The notes beneath the pieces are model-generated. The model was not told the DNA's origin. It did not search any database and saw only the letters and a list, made by a program, of their open reading frames with translations. Both the position numbers and the translations under genes were made by a program. A DNA stretch of 64,000 nucleotides from Solirubrobacter deserti (GTDB lineage: Bacteria > Actinomycetota > Thermoleophilia > Solirubrobacterales > Solirubrobacteraceae), in the NCBI RefSeq assembly GCF_027587175.1, contig NZ_JAPCID010000032.1, forward strand, positions 21,842 to 85,841. Direction: 5' to 3'. This document shows positions 1-9,513 of the stretch, in pieces. Position 1 is the stretch's first letter, and every line of letters starts with the position of its first letter.

Positions 1-2178
1 CTGGGGCTGTGGTTCGGGCGCCGCGGCTGGCTGCGTCCGGTGCGGACACCCGCCGCGCTCGCCGGGCTGCTCGCGTACGTGCTCTATCTCGCCCCGGTGC
101 TGGCCACCGGGCACTGGACGTGGGCGGGGTACAACTTCGTCAACGACCCGGCGCTCAACTGGCTGATGGTCGACCGGCTGATCGACACGGGCGACTCGCT
201 GAGCTCCGCGCCGCCGTCGACCGCGGTCTCGGTCGTCAACGGCACGCTGAACGTGTCGTATCCGCTCGGCATCCACGGGCTGCTGGCGACGCTGAACTGG
301 ATCTTGCCGGTCGCGCTGCCCGCGCTCTACCAGCCGTTCATCGCCTTTCTGGCCGGCGTCACGGCGATGGCCTTCACCGAGCTCGCGCGGGCGCGCCGGC
401 TGCCCGCCTGGGCGGCGATCGCCGCCGCCGTGCTCGCGGTCGGCTCCGGGCTCGCGTACAACTACGCGCTGCACGGCGGCTTCAAGGAGGCGGCGGTGGT
501 CGGCTGTCTGGTCACCGCGGCCGCGATCGGGCGCGTCGCGTTGGACGACCGGCTCGCCCCCGGTCCGGTCGCGCTCGCGGCACTGCCGCTGGCCGCCGCG
601 ATCGCGATCATCTCCACGGCGGCCGCGGCCTACGCGGCCGTGTTCGCGGGCGTGCTGCTCGTCGCGGCGCTGGGCGCGGAGCGCGGCCCCCGCGTCTCGC
701 CGCGCGCGATCGTGCTCGCCGCGGCGGTCGCGGGCGCCGTGTTCCTGGTCGCCATCGCGCCGTTCCTGCAGGACACGATCGCGTTCGGGCAGACGGCCAG
801 CGACCAGTTCGGGGCCGCGACCGACGACTCCACCGCGGTGCTCGGCTACCTCGTGCGTCCGCTGCCGCTCTATCAGGCGCTCGGCGTGTGGCTGCGCGAC
901 GACTACCGGTACCCGCTCGAGCCCGGGACGCCGTTCGAGGTGCTCACGATCGCGGCGCTGATCGTCGCGGGCCTGCTGGTGGTCGCCGGCGTCTTCAGCG
1001 AGCTGCGCGAGCGCCGCTGGGCGGCGCTGCTCGTGCTCGTCCCGGCGGTTGCGGTGGCGCTGGTGGCCGAGCCGCGGCTGTCCCCGTACGGGCACGCGAA
1101 GCTGCTCGTCGTGCTCTCGCCGATGGCGGTCTTCACCGCCGCGCTCGGCGTGTGGTGGCTGCTGGGCAAGGTGCGTGTGGCCGGCGTGCTCGCCGGGCTC
1201 GTGCTCGTCGCCGGCCTGTTGGGCTCCGACGCGCTCGCCTACCGCACCACCCAGCTCGCGCCGACGGACCGCTTCACGGCGCTCGAGGACGCCGTCGAGC
1301 ACACCGGCGGCGGGCGCTGGTTGTCGCTGGAGTGGGAGGAGTACGCCAAGTACTTCGGGCGCGACATCCAGCTCAACGTCGGGCCGGAGGCCTACTCACC
1401 CGAGCCCGTCGCGTTGACCCGGCCGGAGCCGATCTTCGGGCGCAGCTTCGACTCCGACCAGCTGAAGCCCGCCTACGTGGAGTCCTGGGACGGGCTGCTG
1501 CTGCGGCGCGGCCCGGAGACGTCGCGCCCGCCGAGCAACTTCTCGCGCGTGTACGGCAACGCGTACTACGAGCTGTGGCGCAAGGACGCGGACGCTCCGC
1601 GGCCGCTGGAGCACCTGTCGCTCGGCACGGACCAGCAGCAGGCGGCGCGCCCCTCCTGCGCGGCGGTGCGCTCGCTCGCGGACCGCCTCGGCCCCGCGCA
1701 GCGGTTGGTCGCCGCCCCGGCGCGCACGTCCGCCGAGCTCGACCCGCTCGAAGTCGGCGTCCCGATCGGCTGGGACATCACCGCCGAGGCGGACGACGTG
1801 CTCATCCCGGGCGGCCAGGGCCGGATCGAAGGGCCGGTCGACTTCGCTCGCGGCGGTCGCTACCGCGTGTGGGTGCGTGGCGGAGCGGAGCGGCCGCTCA
1901 CCGTGCACCTCGACGGCAAGCTGATCGGGTCGGCGAGCGGCGTCAACACCGCGGGCAGCTGGTTGGGCGTCGGTGAGATCGAGGTCGACGCCGGGTCGCA
2001 CGTCGTGCGGCTGTTCCGCCCGGGCGGGTCGCTGCGGCCCGGGGACTCACGGCCAGGGGTCGTCGGGCGCGTGGTCTTCGAGCTCGTCGCGGCCGAGGCG
2101 CTCGTGACCGTCGCGCCTCAGGACGTCTCGTCGCTGTGCTCGGGCGAGTGGGACTGGGTCGAGCGCGTGGCCGCGTAG
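1..2178 (+). CDS. Large polytopic membrane protein, GT-C-like (5' end outside window)
   Basis: The frame is open to the left edge, so the N-terminus is missing; the internal GTG at 40 is not a convincing start. About the first 430 visible residues are a chain of hydrophobic segments separated by short polar loops, as in polyprenyl-phosphate-dependent (GT-C) glycosyltransferases and related membrane proteins. The last 280 residues are soluble and end in a beta-rich stretch resembling a small carbohydrate-binding sandwich. It sits next to polysaccharide genes, which suggests a role in building or exporting a surface glycan. I see no diagnostic catalytic motif. Its last 61 bases are shared, on the opposite strand, with the end of the next gene. 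Confidence 0.7.
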   Translation: MGLWFGRRGWLRPVRTPAALAGLLAYVLYLAPVLATGHWTWAGYNFVNDPALNWLMVDRLIDTGDSLSSAPPSTAVSVVNGTLNVSYPLGIHGLLATLNWILPVALPALYQPFIAFLAGVTAMAFTELARARRLPAWAAIAAAVLAVGSGLAYNYALHGGFKEAAVVGCLVTAAAIGRVALDDRLAPGPVALAALPLAAAIAIISTAAAAYAAVFAGVLLVAALGAERGPRVSPRAIVLAAAVAGAVFLVAIAPFLQDTIAFGQTASDQFGAATDDSTAVLGYLVRPLPLYQALGVWLRDDYRYPLEPGTPFEVLTIAALIVAGLLVVAGVFSELRERRWAALLVLVPAVAVALVAEPRLSPYGHAKLLVVLSPMAVFTAALGVWWLLGKVRVAGVLAGLVLVAGLLGSDALAYRTTQLAPTDRFTALEDAVEHTGGGRWLSLEWEEYAKYFGRDIQLNVGPEAYSPEPVALTRPEPIFGRSFDSDQLKPAYVESWDGLLLRRGPETSRPPSNFSRVYGNAYYELWRKDADAPRPLEHLSLGTDQQQAARPSCAAVRSLADRLGPAQRLVAAPARTSAELDPLEVGVPIGWDITAEADDVLIPGGQGRIEGPVDFARGGRYRVWVRGGAERPLTVHLDGKLIGSASGVNTAGSWLGVGEIEVDAGSHVVRLFRPGGSLRPGDSRPGVVGRVVFELVAAEALVTVAPQDVSSLCSGEWDWVERVAA

Positions 2179-2750
2179 GCCAGCAGCGCCGGCACGCCGG
2201 CCAGCAGCGCGAGCCCGAGCAGGGCGTACAGCCACGGCCCGCCCGCGTTGAATACCGCGGCGCGCGCGGAGACCCGCGGCAGCGCGGCGATCAGGCGGGT
2301 GCTGTGCGAGCGCTCGAGCCGCAGCGCCAGGTCATAGATCACGTCCGTCCCGTCCAGGGTCGTGGCGAACGAGGACGCGGTGGCGGGCGCGCCCCACAGC
2401 GATCCCTCGCCCTCCACGCAGACCCGCACCGGCCGCGGCGAGGCCACGGCCCCGACCGGCGCGATCAGGTCGCCGCCCGCCGCCCGCGTGCTGCCCCGGC
2501 CGAGCACGGCGTCGCGGTCGTCGCGCACCGTGATCGTGAGCGCGCCCGTGGCGCGCAGCGACACGCGCTCGACGCGCGCGCCCTCCGGGAGGTCGATCGG
2601 ACCCTGGCAGAGCTGCTGACCTGGTCGCAGGTCGACCACGCGCAGTTGCGGTGGCGCGCCCGCGACGTACTCGAGCCGCGTCTGGCGCAGCAGCGACGCC
2701 AGTGCCACGGCCACGCCGACCACGAACAGGATCGCGAACGTCCTACGCAT
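2118..2750 (-). CDS. Membrane-anchored hypothetical protein
   Basis: A 210-residue protein with one hydrophobic helix at residues 4-22 and another near 175-192. Between them lies an extracytoplasmic-looking beta-rich domain with two cysteines, in the segments QLCQG and VRVCVEG. This is a two-anchor topology with the domain outside the cell. The start overlaps the end of the upstream membrane-protein gene by 8 bases (ATGCGTAG), so the two are probably translationally coupled. I do not recognise the family. The context suggests an accessory subunit for the DUF2142-like protein encoded just before it. The 3' end runs 61 bases into the convergent gene. Confidence 0.65.
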   Translation of the reverse strand: MRRTFAILFVVGVAVALASLLRQTRLEYVAGAPPQLRVVDLRPGQQLCQGPIDLPEGARVERVSLRATGALTITVRDDRDAVLGRGSTRAAGGDLIAPVGAVASPRPVRVCVEGEGSLWGAPATASSFATTLDGTDVIYDLALRLERSHSTRLIAALPRVSARAAVFNAGGPWLYALLGLALLAGVPALLAYAATRSTQSHSPEHSDETS

Positions 2751-4119
2751 AGAAGCGGTCCAGGAGGAGGCCGATCGAGGCGACGTGCACCGCGAACAGG
2801 AACGCCAGGCCGGCGGTGAGTGCGGTCGAGCGGCGCACCGCGGGCACGAGCGTCAGCGCCCCGGCGGCGGCGGCGCCCATCAGCGCCCCCACCGGCAGCA
2901 GGTAGCGGCCCTGCATGAACGGCTGCTCGCTCAGGCTCAGGCGGTAGTCCGTCCAGTGCAGCCCGCCCAGCAGCGCGAGCACGGCGAGCGCCACGAACGC
3001 CGCCGTCCACGGGTCGACACGGGAGCGCGTCCGCCACAGCGCGAAGCCGGCGCCGCCGAGCACGAGCAGGACTGCGGCGGCCGCGAGGAGGTAGAGCCCG
3101 CGGTCGAACCGGACCTCCAGCCACCCGAACGCGGCCCAGCTGCCGACGAGGAAGGTGTCGAACGGCGGGTAGTCGTCCAGCGACCGAGGGACGTAGAAGT
3201 CCCACAGGTAGGAGCCGAACCCACGGACGCCGGGGCGCGTGCCGGTCGCGCTGACGACGATGTCGCCACCCACCGCGCGCCCCACCAGCGCAGCGAGCGC
3301 GACCCACACCGCGATGGCCGCCACGGCCGCGCCCGCGACGGGGAGCCGGCGCGACGAGCGCCACAACCCGACCCCGAGCACGAGCGCCGCGGGCGCGAGC
3401 AACGCGTAGCTCGTCGCCTTCGTCAGGCAGGCCGCGCCGACGAGCGCGACCAGGACGAACGCCCGCGCCGGCGTGAGGCCGGTACGCAGCGCCTTGACCC
3501 CGAGCCACAGCACCAGCGACCAGAGCGCGTACATCATCCCGTCCGGGCTCACCGACCCGGAGACGAACGCGAACATCGGCAGCAGCGCCGGCACCGCCGC
3601 CGCGGCGACCTGCAGCTCGCGGCGACGGCCGAACAGCTCCCCGGCGAGCAGCCACGCGCCGAGCACGGTCACCGGCAGCCACAGCGCGGAGAAGATGCGG
3701 GCAGCGGTCAGCCGGTCGAAGAAGTCGCCGCCCGCGAGCCGGTAGCCGATCGCCTCCCACGCGTAGGACGCGGGCGGGTAGCCGGCCGCGGAGTGCGGGC
3801 CGCCGCCGTCGTCGCGCGGCTCGCGCGCATGTCCGTCCTGCCACACGCGCAGCCGCCGCTCGCTCCACTCGGGGCGCATGAACGGCTGCGCCATCACATA
3901 GTCCGAGCCGGCCGCCTGCGCGGCGTGGATGTGCTCGCTGGAGTAGATCGGCTTCCCGGGGTCGCCGGGGAGATCGCCCGTCTCGGCGAAGAACTGCGTG
4001 TACGCGAAGTGCGACTGCTCGTCCGGCGCCTGGAACGCGGGGGTGAACGCCGCCCACGTGACCGCCAGCAGCAGGGCGGTCGTCATCAGGGCGGCAAGCG
4101 GCGCCGGGACGCGGCGCAT
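2743..4119 (-). CDS. DUF2142-like polytopic membrane protein
   Basis: A 458-residue protein starting at ATG 4119. The N-terminus carries a signal-anchor followed by the PDEQSHF segment near residue 30. This acidic, aromatic first loop is typical of DUF2142/GT-C-like proteins, where an early periplasmic acidic motif is expected to bind the lipid-linked sugar. Roughly ten further hydrophobic segments follow. The start overlaps the stop of the upstream glycosyltransferase gene (TGATG, one shared base), which puts it in the polysaccharide operon. Its probable role is sugar transfer from a polyprenyl phosphate on the outer face of the membrane; this is inferred from topology, not from demonstrated catalytic residues. 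Confidence 0.75.
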   Translation of the reverse strand: MRRVPAPLAALMTTALLLAVTWAAFTPAFQAPDEQSHFAYTQFFAETGDLPGDPGKPIYSSEHIHAAQAAGSDYVMAQPFMRPEWSERRLRVWQDGHAREPRDDGGGPHSAAGYPPASYAWEAIGYRLAGGDFFDRLTAARIFSALWLPVTVLGAWLLAGELFGRRRELQVAAAAVPALLPMFAFVSGSVSPDGMMYALWSLVLWLGVKALRTGLTPARAFVLVALVGAACLTKATSYALLAPAALVLGVGLWRSSRRLPVAGAAVAAIAVWVALAALVGRAVGGDIVVSATGTRPGVRGFGSYLWDFYVPRSLDDYPPFDTFLVGSWAAFGWLEVRFDRGLYLLAAAAVLLVLGGAGFALWRTRSRVDPWTAAFVALAVLALLGGLHWTDYRLSLSEQPFMQGRYLLPVGALMGAAAAGALTLVPAVRRSTALTAGLAFLFAVHVASIGLLLDRFYA

Positions 4120-6281
4120 CAGTGCAGGGGCGTGCTCAGGAACTCGCGCAACGCCGACTCGATCTGATCGCCCGCCCGGTCCCAGGTGTGCTCCTCCACG
4201 AAGGCGCGTGCCCGGCGGGCCATCGCCGCCGCCTGTTCGCGGTGATCGAGCAGGTGCTCGAGCGCATCCGCGATCGCGTCCGGGCGCCGCGCCGCGAGCA
4301 TCGCGCGCTCGCCGCTCGCGCCGAGCGCGGAGCCGACGTTCTCGCCCTCGAGCTCGACGAGCGGCAGCCCGCTGGCCATCATCTCCTGCGCGACCAGGGA
4401 GTGCGTCGTGAGTGAGAACACGATCCCGGCGGCCGACTGGCGATAGAGCTCGGCCAGGCGCTGGGGTGCGACGACGCCGAGGTCCTCGGCCGGGAAGGGC
4501 AGCTTGCTCTTCTGGCGCGACCCGAACAACACCGGGCGGATGGTCGGGCGCCGCTCGGCCAGCACCGCGAGCCCGGCCATCGCCAGATCGACCGCCCGGC
4601 GCTCGGTCTCGCGCCGCGCGTAGACCGGGATGATCTCGTTGTCGCGGCCCTCGGGGCCGGCGAACTGGAACACGTCGAGGTCGGTGCCGCACTCGAACCA
4701 GCGCGCATCGAGCCCGTAGCGGTCCCGGAGCACGTCGGCCATCCAGGTGGAGAAGGCGATGCAGCGCAGGCCCATGCGATAGCTGTCCTCCGCCCAGATC
4801 GCCTGCGCGGAAGTGGCGTAGAACTCCGGCTCGTGGTCCTGCACGAGGTAGGCCTTCTCGCGGCAGTTGGGGAGGTCGCGCACCGCGCCCGCGGTCTGCC
4901 ACCCCGTGGCCACCGCCACGTCGGCGGAGTCGAAGTCGTCGAGCCCGACGAACACCTCGGCCTCCACGCCCGGCACGAAGCGCTCGCGGATCTCCGTGCG
5001 CAGCACCGACCCGCGGTCGCGCACGTGGCCGTGCGTGTCCAGCACGAAGATCGCGTTGCGGTGCCCGCGCAGCTCGAGCTGGCGGATCAGCCGGAAGATC
5101 GTCGTGTGCCCGCCCGAGCCGACGCGCCACGGCGGCAGCACCCACGCGACCGTCCACGGACCGGTCGCGTCGCCGGAGTGGGGCACGCGTTCGGCCTGGC
5201 GCAGCGGATAGAAGTCCTTCGCGAACGCCCAGTCCCAGTTCGAGGTGAGCTCGACCGGCTTGGCGTCGGGCTGCGTGGTCGTCGCCAGCAGCGGGCTCTC
5301 GGGCACGTCGAACGGCGTGAACGAGTCGCGGCCCTCCAGCGAGAGCGCCTTGCGCAGCGGGCGCGGCACCCGGTCGGCGCGCGTGCCCACGATCGCGCCC
5401 GCCTGGCGCAGCGCGTGGTGGCGCGCGGAGACGGCGAGCGGCTTGACCAACGCGCGGCCGCTCACCCCCTGTCGCTGCAGCCAGCGCTTGTCGTGGCCGA
5501 CGAGGCCCCGGACCGTCATCGGCGTGCGCACCGGGTGCGCGACCTCCACGTGGTCGAGCACCTCCCGCAGCGAGCGGAACTCGTCGAAGTAGCGGCGGAA
5601 GAACTGGGCCGGCGGATAGTCGTGCGAGTGCAGCACGCGCATCTCCGGGTGGTAGGCCTTCGCGAAGCCCGCCTCGATCATCTCGCGCCCGAGCAGCTGG
5701 TCCTCCGCATACGGAACCGTGCGGTACGGGATCTGCCGCCAGGCCCACTTGGCCACGGCGCCGTTGACGTCGGAGAAGAAGCTCAGCCGGCCGGGGAACG
5801 CCCGATAGTCGGCGATCTCACGCGCGGAGCGCCCGAGGCGCTGCAGCGTGATGCCGTCGCCGAACGTGGCGAAGTGGCGCTCCATCTCGCACTTGATCAT
5901 GTGCGAGGCGTCCGGGCGCGCGTCGTGCGGGCCGAACACCAGCGCGACGTCGTCCGCCTGCTGGAAGCCCTCCAGCACGGCCGCCAGCCAGCCGTCGTGC
6001 GCGGGCGTCGCGTCCTGGGTGATGAACACCACGTACTCGCCGCGCGCCAGCTCGACCATCCGGTTGCGCGTGCCACCGTGCGAGAACTCGCCCTTGGGGA
6101 GGCGGTGGATCGTCGCGCCGTAGCGCTCCGCCAGCTCGAGCGACCCGTCGGTCGAGCCCGAATCCATGATCAGCAGCTCGACCTCGGCGTCGACCCGCTG
6201 CGCCCGCACCGCGCTCAGCACCTCGTCGAGATAGCGCGCCCCGTTGTAGACGGGGATCGCGACCGTGATGACCGGCGTCAT
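4119..6281 (-). CDS. Double-headed glycosyltransferase: GT2 domain plus WsaF-like GT-B domain
   Basis: A 720-residue protein. Residues 1-260 form a GT2 (GT-A fold) domain: VAIPVYNG at the N-terminus, a DSGSTDGS nucleotide-binding turn, and FITQDATP in the DXD-like position. Residues of about 370-715 form a second, GT-B-type domain resembling rhamnosyltransferase WsaF, with YLVQDHEPEFY, then FECGTDLDVF, and a late E-rich acceptor loop. Such fusions add two successive sugars. I chose ATG 6281 because the upstream extension is low-complexity shadow sequence and because this start abuts the stop of the preceding gene. It is inside an operon running from the ABC exporter, so it probably builds the exported glycan in the cytoplasm. 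Confidence 0.85.
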   Translation of the reverse strand: MTPVITVAIPVYNGARYLDEVLSAVRAQRVDAEVELLIMDSGSTDGSLELAERYGATIHRLPKGEFSHGGTRNRMVELARGEYVVFITQDATPAHDGWLAAVLEGFQQADDVALVFGPHDARPDASHMIKCEMERHFATFGDGITLQRLGRSAREIADYRAFPGRLSFFSDVNGAVAKWAWRQIPYRTVPYAEDQLLGREMIEAGFAKAYHPEMRVLHSHDYPPAQFFRRYFDEFRSLREVLDHVEVAHPVRTPMTVRGLVGHDKRWLQRQGVSGRALVKPLAVSARHHALRQAGAIVGTRADRVPRPLRKALSLEGRDSFTPFDVPESPLLATTTQPDAKPVELTSNWDWAFAKDFYPLRQAERVPHSGDATGPWTVAWVLPPWRVGSGGHTTIFRLIRQLELRGHRNAIFVLDTHGHVRDRGSVLRTEIRERFVPGVEAEVFVGLDDFDSADVAVATGWQTAGAVRDLPNCREKAYLVQDHEPEFYATSAQAIWAEDSYRMGLRCIAFSTWMADVLRDRYGLDARWFECGTDLDVFQFAGPEGRDNEIIPVYARRETERRAVDLAMAGLAVLAERRPTIRPVLFGSRQKSKLPFPAEDLGVVAPQRLAELYRQSAAGIVFSLTTHSLVAQEMMASGLPLVELEGENVGSALGASGERAMLAARRPDAIADALEHLLDHREQAAAMARRARAFVEEHTWDRAGDQIESALREFLSTPLH

Positions 6282-6538
6282 CAGCTCTCGCGGCGCTGCT
6301 CGAGCTTGCGGCGGACCTTGGCGTTGAGGACCTTGGCGGTGCGCAGCGGCGACGTGATCTGCCACGACAGCGACGTCTGCATCTGCGTCGCGAGGCGCTC
6401 GTAGTACTCGATCTCGCGCCGCTCGGTGCGCAGGCGGTTGTTCTCTTCCCAGAGGCGGGCGCGCTCGGCGGTGAGCTCGGCGACGCGCGCCTCGGCGGCC
6501 TCCGCCCGGGCCTGCCAGTCGGTTGTCGTCTTACTCAT
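6281..6538 (-). CDS. Small coiled-coil protein with SW-T-PLR tail
   Basis: An 85-residue protein starting at ATG 6538. Residues 8-50 are a heptad-like coiled coil rich in A, E, R and L. The tail carries QTSLSWQITSPLRTAK followed by a basic amphipathic stretch. The same tail pattern ends the methyltransferase encoded at 9514-10563 in this cluster. Motifs of the SW-(R/Q)-(I/L)-T-x-PLR type are familiar at the ends of polysaccharide enzymes, but I know no proven function; membrane or partner tethering is my inference. Its start overlaps the permease stop by 4 bases (ATGA) and its stop abuts the glycosyltransferase start, so it is made together with both. Confidence 0.75.
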   Translation of the reverse strand: MSKTTTDWQARAEAAEARVAELTAERARLWEENNRLRTERREIEYYERLATQMQTSLSWQITSPLRTAKVLNAKVRRKLEQRRES

Positions 6539-7371
6539 AGGTTCTCCGCGATCTTCGGCGCTTCGCGACTGAACACCCAGGCGCCGAGCACGAGCAGCCC
6601 CACCACAAGCGCCGCGGGGATCAGCAGCAGCTCCGGCGACGAGACGAGGTCCCACGGCTCGGGCGCATTCGGATCGACCGCCACGTGACGGGTCGCGGTC
6701 AACAGGGTCGCGATCGGGTTGAGCATGTACAGGTCCAGGTACTTCTCCGGCACGTTCGACGCCACGTAGAGCAGCGGGGACGCGTAGAACAGCATCTGGG
6801 TGAAAACGTCCCAGATCGGCTCGACGTCGCGGAAGCGCACGAACAGCGCCGACAGCAGCAGGCCGACGCCGGCCGCGAACATCGTGAACGCGACGATGAT
6901 CGGGATCAGCTCGAACCAGCTCCACTTCGGATACACGCCCGAGAACGCGCCGAAGATGACCACCGCGATCAGTGTCATCCCGAGGTTGAACAGCGCCACG
7001 AGGATCACGCTTGTGGGGATGACGAGCCGCGGGAACCGCACCTTGCGCAGCAGGCTCTCGCGCACCACCAGGCACGACACGCAGCCGCCCGTGGCCTCTC
7101 CGAAGAAGTTGAAGAGCACGAGCGAGAACAGGATCACGATGCCGTAGTTCGGCACGTCCTTATTGAGCCCGACGATCTCCGTGAACACGAAGTAGATGAC
7201 GCCGAAGAACAGGAACGGCCGCGCGAGCGTCCACGCGTAACCGAGCGCGGAGCCGTAGAAGCGCAGCTTCCAGTCCGTGACGGCGAGCGTCCAGGCGAGC
7301 GCGAAGAAGCGCTTGAAGTCCGAGCCGATGACCGACGGACGCTGGACGACGTGCGGGGTGCTGACGCTCAC
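6535..7371 (-). CDS. wzm: Polysaccharide ABC exporter, permease subunit (Wzm/ABC-2 type)
   Basis: A 278-residue ABC-2 family integral membrane protein with about six hydrophobic segments. The cytoplasmic N-terminal segment contains FALAWTLAVTDWKLRFYGS, and FPRLVIP sits near the middle, both typical of O-antigen/teichoic-acid exporters. The start is GTG 7371, chosen because it overlaps the ATPase stop by 4 bases (GTGA) and because the longer reading frame upstream is antisense shadow. With the ATPase encoded immediately before it, it should move the finished, lipid-linked glycan across the cytoplasmic membrane. Confidence 0.9.
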   Translation of the reverse strand: MSVSTPHVVQRPSVIGSDFKRFFALAWTLAVTDWKLRFYGSALGYAWTLARPFLFFGVIYFVFTEIVGLNKDVPNYGIVILFSLVLFNFFGEATGGCVSCLVVRESLLRKVRFPRLVIPTSVILVALFNLGMTLIAVVIFGAFSGVYPKWSWFELIPIIVAFTMFAAGVGLLLSALFVRFRDVEPIWDVFTQMLFYASPLLYVASNVPEKYLDLYMLNPIATLLTATRHVAVDPNAPEPWDLVSSPELLLIPAALVVGLLVLGAWVFSREAPKIAENL

Positions 7372-8612
7372 GAGCGGTGGACCTCGAAGGTGTGCGGGAT
7401 GTCGACCACGCCGCCGAGCGGGCGCCCGTGGACGTCGAGCGTGGCGAGATCCTCGCGCACGTCCAGCACGTCGGTGCCGCCGGAGGCCGCGATGGTCGGC
7501 GTCATCGTGTACTCCCCGGGCGAGAACCAGTTCTCGAGCTCGACCCGGACCACGACCGTCTCCCCGGCCGTGAACGCGCCGGTCGTCGTCAGGTGCAGGG
7601 TGCTGCCGGTGGAGAAGACGACGTGGCGAGCGGGGTTGCGCACGTGCAGCGAGAACCACGGGTCCTCGGCGGCCTGGTGGAACCGCACTTCCATTGCCAT
7701 CGCCATGCGTGCGCCGTGCTCGAGCGCGGTGACGCGCTTGCCGTCCGCGTCCTCGAACCACGCCTCCTTGATCTCGGCGACGTCCGGGATCATCCGCGGG
7801 CCGGCGCCTTCGGACAGGATCTGTCCGAAGTTGAGCTCGTTGTAGGCGCGGGCGATCACCGACGGGCTGTCGATCGACATGATCTTCCCGCGCTCGACCA
7901 GCATCGCGCGGTCGCAGAAGCGCTGGATCGCGCTCATGTCGTGGGTGACGAACACGATCGTCTTGCCCTCGGCCTTGAGGCGGTGGAACTGGTCGAAGCA
8001 CTTGGCCTGGAACGCGGCGTCCCCGACCGCGAGTACCTCGTCGATCAGCAGCACCTCGGCGTCGACCTGCACGGTGACGGCGAACGCGAGCCGGACGACC
8101 ATGCCGCTGGAGTAGTTCTTCAGCGGCAGGTCCATGAACTCCTCGAGCTCTGCGAACTCGATGATCGAGTCGAAGCGCTCACGGGCCTGCTTGCGGCTCA
8201 ACCCGAGCATGATCGCGTTCACCATCGCGTTGTCGCGCGCGGTCAGCTCGGGATTGAAGCCCACGCCGAGCTCGATGAAGGGCGAGATCCGGCCCGCGAT
8301 CGCGACCGAACCCGAGTCGGCGTTGTAGATCCCGGCGAGGCACTTGAGCAGGCTGCTCTTACCCGAGCCGTTGCGGCCGACGATGCCGAAGAACTCGCCC
8401 TGGGCGACCGAGAACGTCGCGTCGTGCACCGCGTGCAGCTCGTCGTACGTGCTGCTGCTGAACGGATGCAGCACGCGCTCCTTGAGCGTCGAGTACCTCC
8501 GGTGCGGAAGCCTGAAGGTCTTCTGGAGGTGATCGACGACGATGGCCGGCTCGCGCGTGCGAGCGGCCGCGTGCGCAGGATCGAGGGTCTCAGCGGCCGT
8601 CGGCACGAACAT
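7368..8612 (-). CDS. wzt: Polysaccharide ABC exporter, ATPase subunit with C-terminal glycan-recognition domain (Wzt)
   Basis: A 414-residue protein from ATG 8612. Walker A GRNGSGKS is at residues 79-86, the signature YSSGM near 167, Walker B LLIDE near 188, and the switch histidine in VTHD near 224. After about residue 265 there is an extra beta-rich domain of 150 residues, as in Wzt proteins that recognise a modified chain end before export. A TTG four codons upstream is a poorer start. GTG 8606 is possible because a TACGGT box (8615-8620) lies 8 bases before it. Methyltransferases encoded just upstream could make the recognised cap. The permease follows with a 4-base overlap. Confidence 0.92.
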   Translation of the reverse strand: MFVPTAAETLDPAHAAARTREPAIVVDHLQKTFRLPHRRYSTLKERVLHPFSSSTYDELHAVHDATFSVAQGEFFGIVGRNGSGKSSLLKCLAGIYNADSGSVAIAGRISPFIELGVGFNPELTARDNAMVNAIMLGLSRKQARERFDSIIEFAELEEFMDLPLKNYSSGMVVRLAFAVTVQVDAEVLLIDEVLAVGDAAFQAKCFDQFHRLKAEGKTIVFVTHDMSAIQRFCDRAMLVERGKIMSIDSPSVIARAYNELNFGQILSEGAGPRMIPDVAEIKEAWFEDADGKRVTALEHGARMAMAMEVRFHQAAEDPWFSLHVRNPARHVVFSTGSTLHLTTTGAFTAGETVVVRVELENWFSPGEYTMTPTIAASGGTDVLDVREDLATLDVHGRPLGGVVDIPHTFEVHRS

Positions 8613-8659
8613 TGACCGTAGCAACGGCCGGATGAGCCCTGAGTCGCGTCAAAGGTGCT

Positions 8660-9499
8660 TCAGCGACGCTTGCCGGCGGTGAAACCGGCGGCCAGCGCAG
8701 CCACTGCGGCACCGCCTGCGAGTGCGGCCACGCGCAAGCGGCTCTTGGCCTCAGGGGCCGGGACGGGAGTCGCCTCGGGGGCATGCGCGGGCGCGGCCGG
8801 CGGGGCTGCGGCGGCCGGCGGAGCGGTCATCGACGCGCGGGCGCGCCGCAGGACGTCGGACGCGTCGAAACGCCACGCCTCGACGATCACGTCGCCCTCG
8901 CGCTCCCCGTTGTCGAGCACGACGACGCCGAGGCCGTTCCAGATGTGCATCGCGTACGGGCCCTTCTCGACGAGGAAGCCGGCCACGAAGTCCAGCATCG
9001 ACAGCGCGACGTTGGGGTGCGAGGCGAAGTCGACCTCGTCGAGCCCGCGACGGACGTCGTCGTTCGCGGCGTCGTGGAACACGATCGTCGTGTTGCGGCA
9101 CGCGGGGGACTCGAGCAGCGCGAGCGCATCGCGCTTGACGCCCTCGGAGGAGTGGTCGCCGTCCACGAGCACGAAGTCGACGTTCTCGCCAGCCTCCGCA
9201 AGGGAGGCCAGGAACTCGGGGACCTGCACGCTGGAGTCACCCGTGTGGAAGGTCACGTTGTCGAGCTCGTCGCGCAGTGCGTCGGGCTCGGGCACCAGGT
9301 CGAACGAGTGCACGTGACCGCTGTGGGTGGCGATCCGGCGCAGGCTTCCGCCCTCGGCGCGGCCGATCTCGATCGCGAGCTTCGGCTTGAGGGTGGCGAG
9401 GATGCCTTCGAGCGCGAAGCGCTCGCCCATGTGCATCTGCCACTGCGGGTCGCTCGCGACTGCGCTGGCCAGGATCGTCGTGTTCGTGGAGTCGGGCAT
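8660..9499 (-). CDS. Class I SAM methyltransferase (Methyltransf_24-like) with C-terminal anchor
   Basis: A 279-residue protein. The fold begins with AIEIGRAEGGSL (motif I variant) near residue 43, and FVLVDGDHS near residue 110 is the acidic strand-4 motif seen in the cephalosporin-hydroxylase/Methyltransf_24 group. The last 70 residues are an Ala/Pro-rich linker followed by a hydrophobic AALAGGAAVAALAAG helix and a basic end, so the enzyme may be held at the membrane. ATG 9499 is preferred over TTG 9505 because AGGAA lies 7 bases before it. The substrate is probably a sugar of the exported glycan; this is inferred from context. It lies 14 bases after the preceding methyltransferase gene. 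Confidence 0.8.
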   Translation of the reverse strand: MPDSTNTTILASAVASDPQWQMHMGERFALEGILATLKPKLAIEIGRAEGGSLRRIATHSGHVHSFDLVPEPDALRDELDNVTFHTGDSSVQVPEFLASLAEAGENVDFVLVDGDHSSEGVKRDALALLESPACRNTTIVFHDAANDDVRRGLDEVDFASHPNVALSMLDFVAGFLVEKGPYAMHIWNGLGVVVLDNGEREGDVIVEAWRFDASDVLRRARASMTAPPAAAAPPAAPAHAPEATPVPAPEAKSRLRVAALAGGAAVAALAAGFTAGKRR

Positions 9500-9513
9500 T
9501 CGCAAGTTCCTGT

